Shown in pieces: positions 5,443-6,813 of a stretch of DNA of 6,813 nt. Source of the DNA: an uncultured Chloroflexota bacterium (lineage in GTDB: Bacteria > Chloroflexota > Chloroflexia > Chloroflexales > Roseiflexaceae); contig CAIQIY010000095.1 in the NCBI GenBank assembly GCA_903871975.1, positions 1-6,813 of the forward strand. The letters are read 5' to 3'. Made by a program: the position numbers and the translations under genes. The notes below the pieces were generated by a model. The model was not told the DNA's origin, did no database searches, and was given only the letters and a program-made list of their open reading frames with translations. Each line of letters opens with the position of its first letter. The stretch's first letter is position 1.

Positions 5443-6063
5443 ATGGCACGATATAGGGGACCTGTCGCAAAGGTCAGCCGGCGTCTTGATCTGGCGATCA
5501 CCGAGAAAGCCGCCAAGGTGATGGCGAAGCGCAAGTTTCCGCCGGGCCAGCATGGCCCGACTGCGCGCCGACGCCAGATTTCGGACTATGGGATGCAGCT
5601 GCAGGAGAAGCAGAAGGCACGTCATATGTATGGCGTGCTCGAGCGCCAGTTCCGCCGCTTGTTCGAGAAGGCGCAACGCCAGTCGGGCGAGACGGGCGCA
5701 TACATGTTCAGCTTGCTCGAGCGGCGCCTCGATAATGTGGTGTATCGTCTGGGATTGGCGCAAACCCGCCGCCAGGCGCGGCAACTGGTCACGCATGGCC
5801 ACGTCACCGTCAATGGCCGGAAGACCAACATCCCGTCGTATACCGTTCAGGTTGGCGAAACCATCGCCGTGCGCCCCGAGAGCCGACGCCGTGATTACTT
5901 CCGTAATCTGGTGGATGGCGGCGAGCTCAATGGCCGACAGCCGCCTGACTGGCTGCGGCTGAATCCATTGGCTCTCGCCGGTGAAATTGTCGCCATGCCG
6001 AGCCGCGAAGATGCCGAGCAGGGGATCAATGCGCAGCTGATCGTCGAGTTCTACAGCCGTTGA
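5443..6063 (+). CDS. rpsD: 30S ribosomal protein S4, cysteine-free form
   Basis: S4 is a primary 16S rRNA-binding protein that nucleates assembly of the 30S body and affects decoding accuracy. The product is 206 residues, the usual size. It starts MARYRGPVAKVSRRLDLAI; the zinc-binding cysteines found near the N terminus in many bacteria are absent, so this is the C- class. FPPGQHG and ISDYGMQLQEKQKARHMYGV follow. The S4 RNA-binding domain starts at about residue 92 with LERRLDNVVYRLG and includes RRQARQLVTHGHVTVNGR. The C terminus is INAQLIVEFYSR. I chose ATG 5443: the protein then starts with the family MARY, and GGGGAG (5427-5432) lies 10 nt upstream. An upstream in-frame TTG at 5395 lies inside rpsK and is not supported. 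S4 often autoregulates its operon. Confidence 0.97.
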   Translation: MARYRGPVAKVSRRLDLAITEKAAKVMAKRKFPPGQHGPTARRRQISDYGMQLQEKQKARHMYGVLERQFRRLFEKAQRQSGETGAYMFSLLERRLDNVVYRLGLAQTRRQARQLVTHGHVTVNGRKTNIPSYTVQVGETIAVRPESRRRDYFRNLVDGGELNGRQPPDWLRLNPLALAGEIVAMPSREDAEQGINAQLIVEFYSR

Positions 6064-6073
6064 TGCTGCGGCT

Positions 6074-6093
6074 GCCGTCGTGTCGCCGACGGC
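6074..6093 (+). other. GC-rich stem-loop between rpsD and rpoA
   Basis: GCCGTCG (6074-6080) pairs perfectly with CGACGGC (6087-6093) across a 6-nt loop. It is followed by CCCTTTCC, not a run of T, so a full intrinsic terminator is unlikely. It sits 10 nt after the rpsD stop in the 66-nt gap before rpoA and could be an attenuator, a processing site or an mRNA stabiliser. Function is inference. Confidence 0.45.
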
Positions 6094-6118
6094 CCTTTCC
6101 GTCCTGATCGTCCGCCCG

Positions 6119-6124
6119 AGGAGG
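6119..6124 (+). promoter_or_regulatory. Ribosome binding site that fixes the rpoA GTG start
   Basis: A perfect AGGAGG lies 5 nt before GTG 6130. The alpha homology begins within the first few codons after that GTG (LAKPRL), and no ATG occurs in this frame before the conserved core, so this site decides the start. Confidence 0.88.
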
Positions 6125-6129
6125 CGACC

Positions 6130-6813
6130 GTGTGCGAACTCGCCAAGCCGAGGCTTCGTACCATCTACGGTGCCAGGCACTATGGTCGCTTCGTGATCGA
6201 GCCAATCGATCACGGGTATGGCCGCACATTCGGTGATGCCCTGCGGCGAGCGCTGATGACGTCGGTGCCAGGTGCTGCCGTGACCGCGATCAGGATCAAG
6301 GGTGTATCGCACGAGCCCTCGACGATTCGGGGCCTGCGCGAGGATGTCGCCGGGCTCGTCCAGAATATCAAGGGCGTCTGCCTGCGTTCGTGGAACGATC
6401 GTGCGGTTACGCTCCAGCTGCTCAGGCATGGTGTCGGTGTCGTGCGTGCCGGCGACATCACAACACCAGACAGCGTCGAGATCGTCGATCCTGCGCACTA
6501 TCTGTGTACGATCGATGAGAAAGATGCAACATTGGCGCTGGAGTTGACAGTCGAACTGAACAAGGGATACTCGCCGGCCGATCAGCGTGCTCCGACGACC
6601 ATCGGCGAGATTCCGGTCGATGCCACCTTCACACCGGTCCTGCGGGTCGACTATTCCGTCGAACACTGGTGGGTGGACGAGACAACTGATCATCATCGGC
6701 TGGACATCGAGATTTGGACGAATGGCGCGATCAGGGCACGGGAGGCACTGCGTCATGCGATCAGGGTGCTGGTGCAGTATTGCCAGAACATCGCCGACTT
6801 CGATCAGTTGATC
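6130..6813 (+). CDS. rpoA: RNA polymerase alpha subunit, N-terminal domain (3' end outside the window), divergent
   Basis: Alpha dimerises to nucleate RNA polymerase assembly; its N-terminal domain binds beta and beta', and its C-terminal domain, not in the window, binds promoter DNA and activators. The frame is open from GTG 6130 to the end, 228 codons, against about 315-330 for the whole protein. Recognisable blocks are KPRL, YGRFVIEPIDHGYGRTFGDA (18-37), ALRRALMTSVPGAAVT, HEPSTI (61-66), IGEIPVDATFTPVLRVDYSV and LDIEIWTNGAI. Arg40 matches E. coli Arg45, needed for assembly. Several usually conserved positions differ: GDALRR instead of GNALRR, HEPST instead of HEF/YST, LNKGY instead of RGxGY, and WWVDETTD where most have a TRVGQxTD-like stretch. 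It follows rpsD after 66 nt, as expected in the alpha operon. Identity is secure; the divergence is real in the sequence. Confidence 0.93.
   Translation, partial: MCELAKPRLRTIYGARHYGRFVIEPIDHGYGRTFGDALRRALMTSVPGAAVTAIRIKGVSHEPSTIRGLREDVAGLVQNIKGVCLRSWNDRAVTLQLLRHGVGVVRAGDITTPDSVEIVDPAHYLCTIDEKDATLALELTVELNKGYSPADQRAPTTIGEIPVDATFTPVLRVDYSVEHWWVDETTDHHRLDIEIWTNGAIRAREALRHAIRVLVQYCQNIADFDQLI

Noticed and set aside
6544..6571. TTGACA (6544-6549) with GATACT 16 nt downstream inside rpoA
   Set aside because: The -10 matches only four of six and the bases are fully explained by conserved rpoA codons; no gene start follows in the window.
5335..6756. A 473-codon open frame on the minus strand across rpsK end, rpsD and rpoA start
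   Set aside because: It lies wholly antisense to secure rpsD and rpoA genes, has no recognisable domain, and long antisense frames are expected from codon bias in GC-rich DNA.

Overview
This window is one continuous, single-strand stretch of the conserved bacterial spc and alpha ribosomal protein operons. It carries, in order, rplF (3' part), rplR, rpsE, rpmD, rplO, secY, adk, infA, rpmJ, rpsM, rpsK, rpsD and rpoA (5' part). Every gene reads on the + strand. Genes are separated by 11-107 nt or overlap by 4-14 nt, and most have a clear AGGAGG-like ribosome binding site. I see no convincing terminator, mobile element, CRISPR array, tRNA or accessory gene. Both end genes are cut by the window edges.

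Organism: a GC-rich bacterium (roughly 60% G+C by eye). SecY of standard bacterial form, a bacterial alpha subunit and the gene order exclude archaea. The zinc-type adenylate kinase LID, the cysteine-free S4, and the wording of S4 (ending LIVEFYSR), L15 and IF1 remind me of Chloroflexota, perhaps class Chloroflexia. That is an impression from memory, not a database result, and I hold it with moderate confidence only.

Layout: 1-2019 encodes large- and small-subunit proteins L6, L18, S5, L30 and L15. The genes rpsE-rpmD-rplO overlap end to end, which implies translational coupling. 2034-3401 is the SecY translocon channel. 3454-4352 holds adenylate kinase followed directly by initiation factor IF1, with no methionine aminopeptidase gene (map) between them. 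4353-4459 is the longest gap (107 nt) and contains an 8-bp inverted repeat. 4460-6063 encodes L36, S13, S11 and S4. After a 66-nt gap with a GC-rich hairpin, RNA polymerase alpha starts at a GTG codon and runs off the end.

Together the genes supply ribosome assembly (5S rRNA binding, decoding-site and platform proteins), translation initiation, membrane protein export, adenylate balance and transcription. There is no undescribed system here. The points worth a second look are the unusually divergent alpha N-terminal domain, the C-terminally extended L30 that overlaps rplO, SecY's only two cysteines lying together in one exported loop, and three intercistronic stem-loops.
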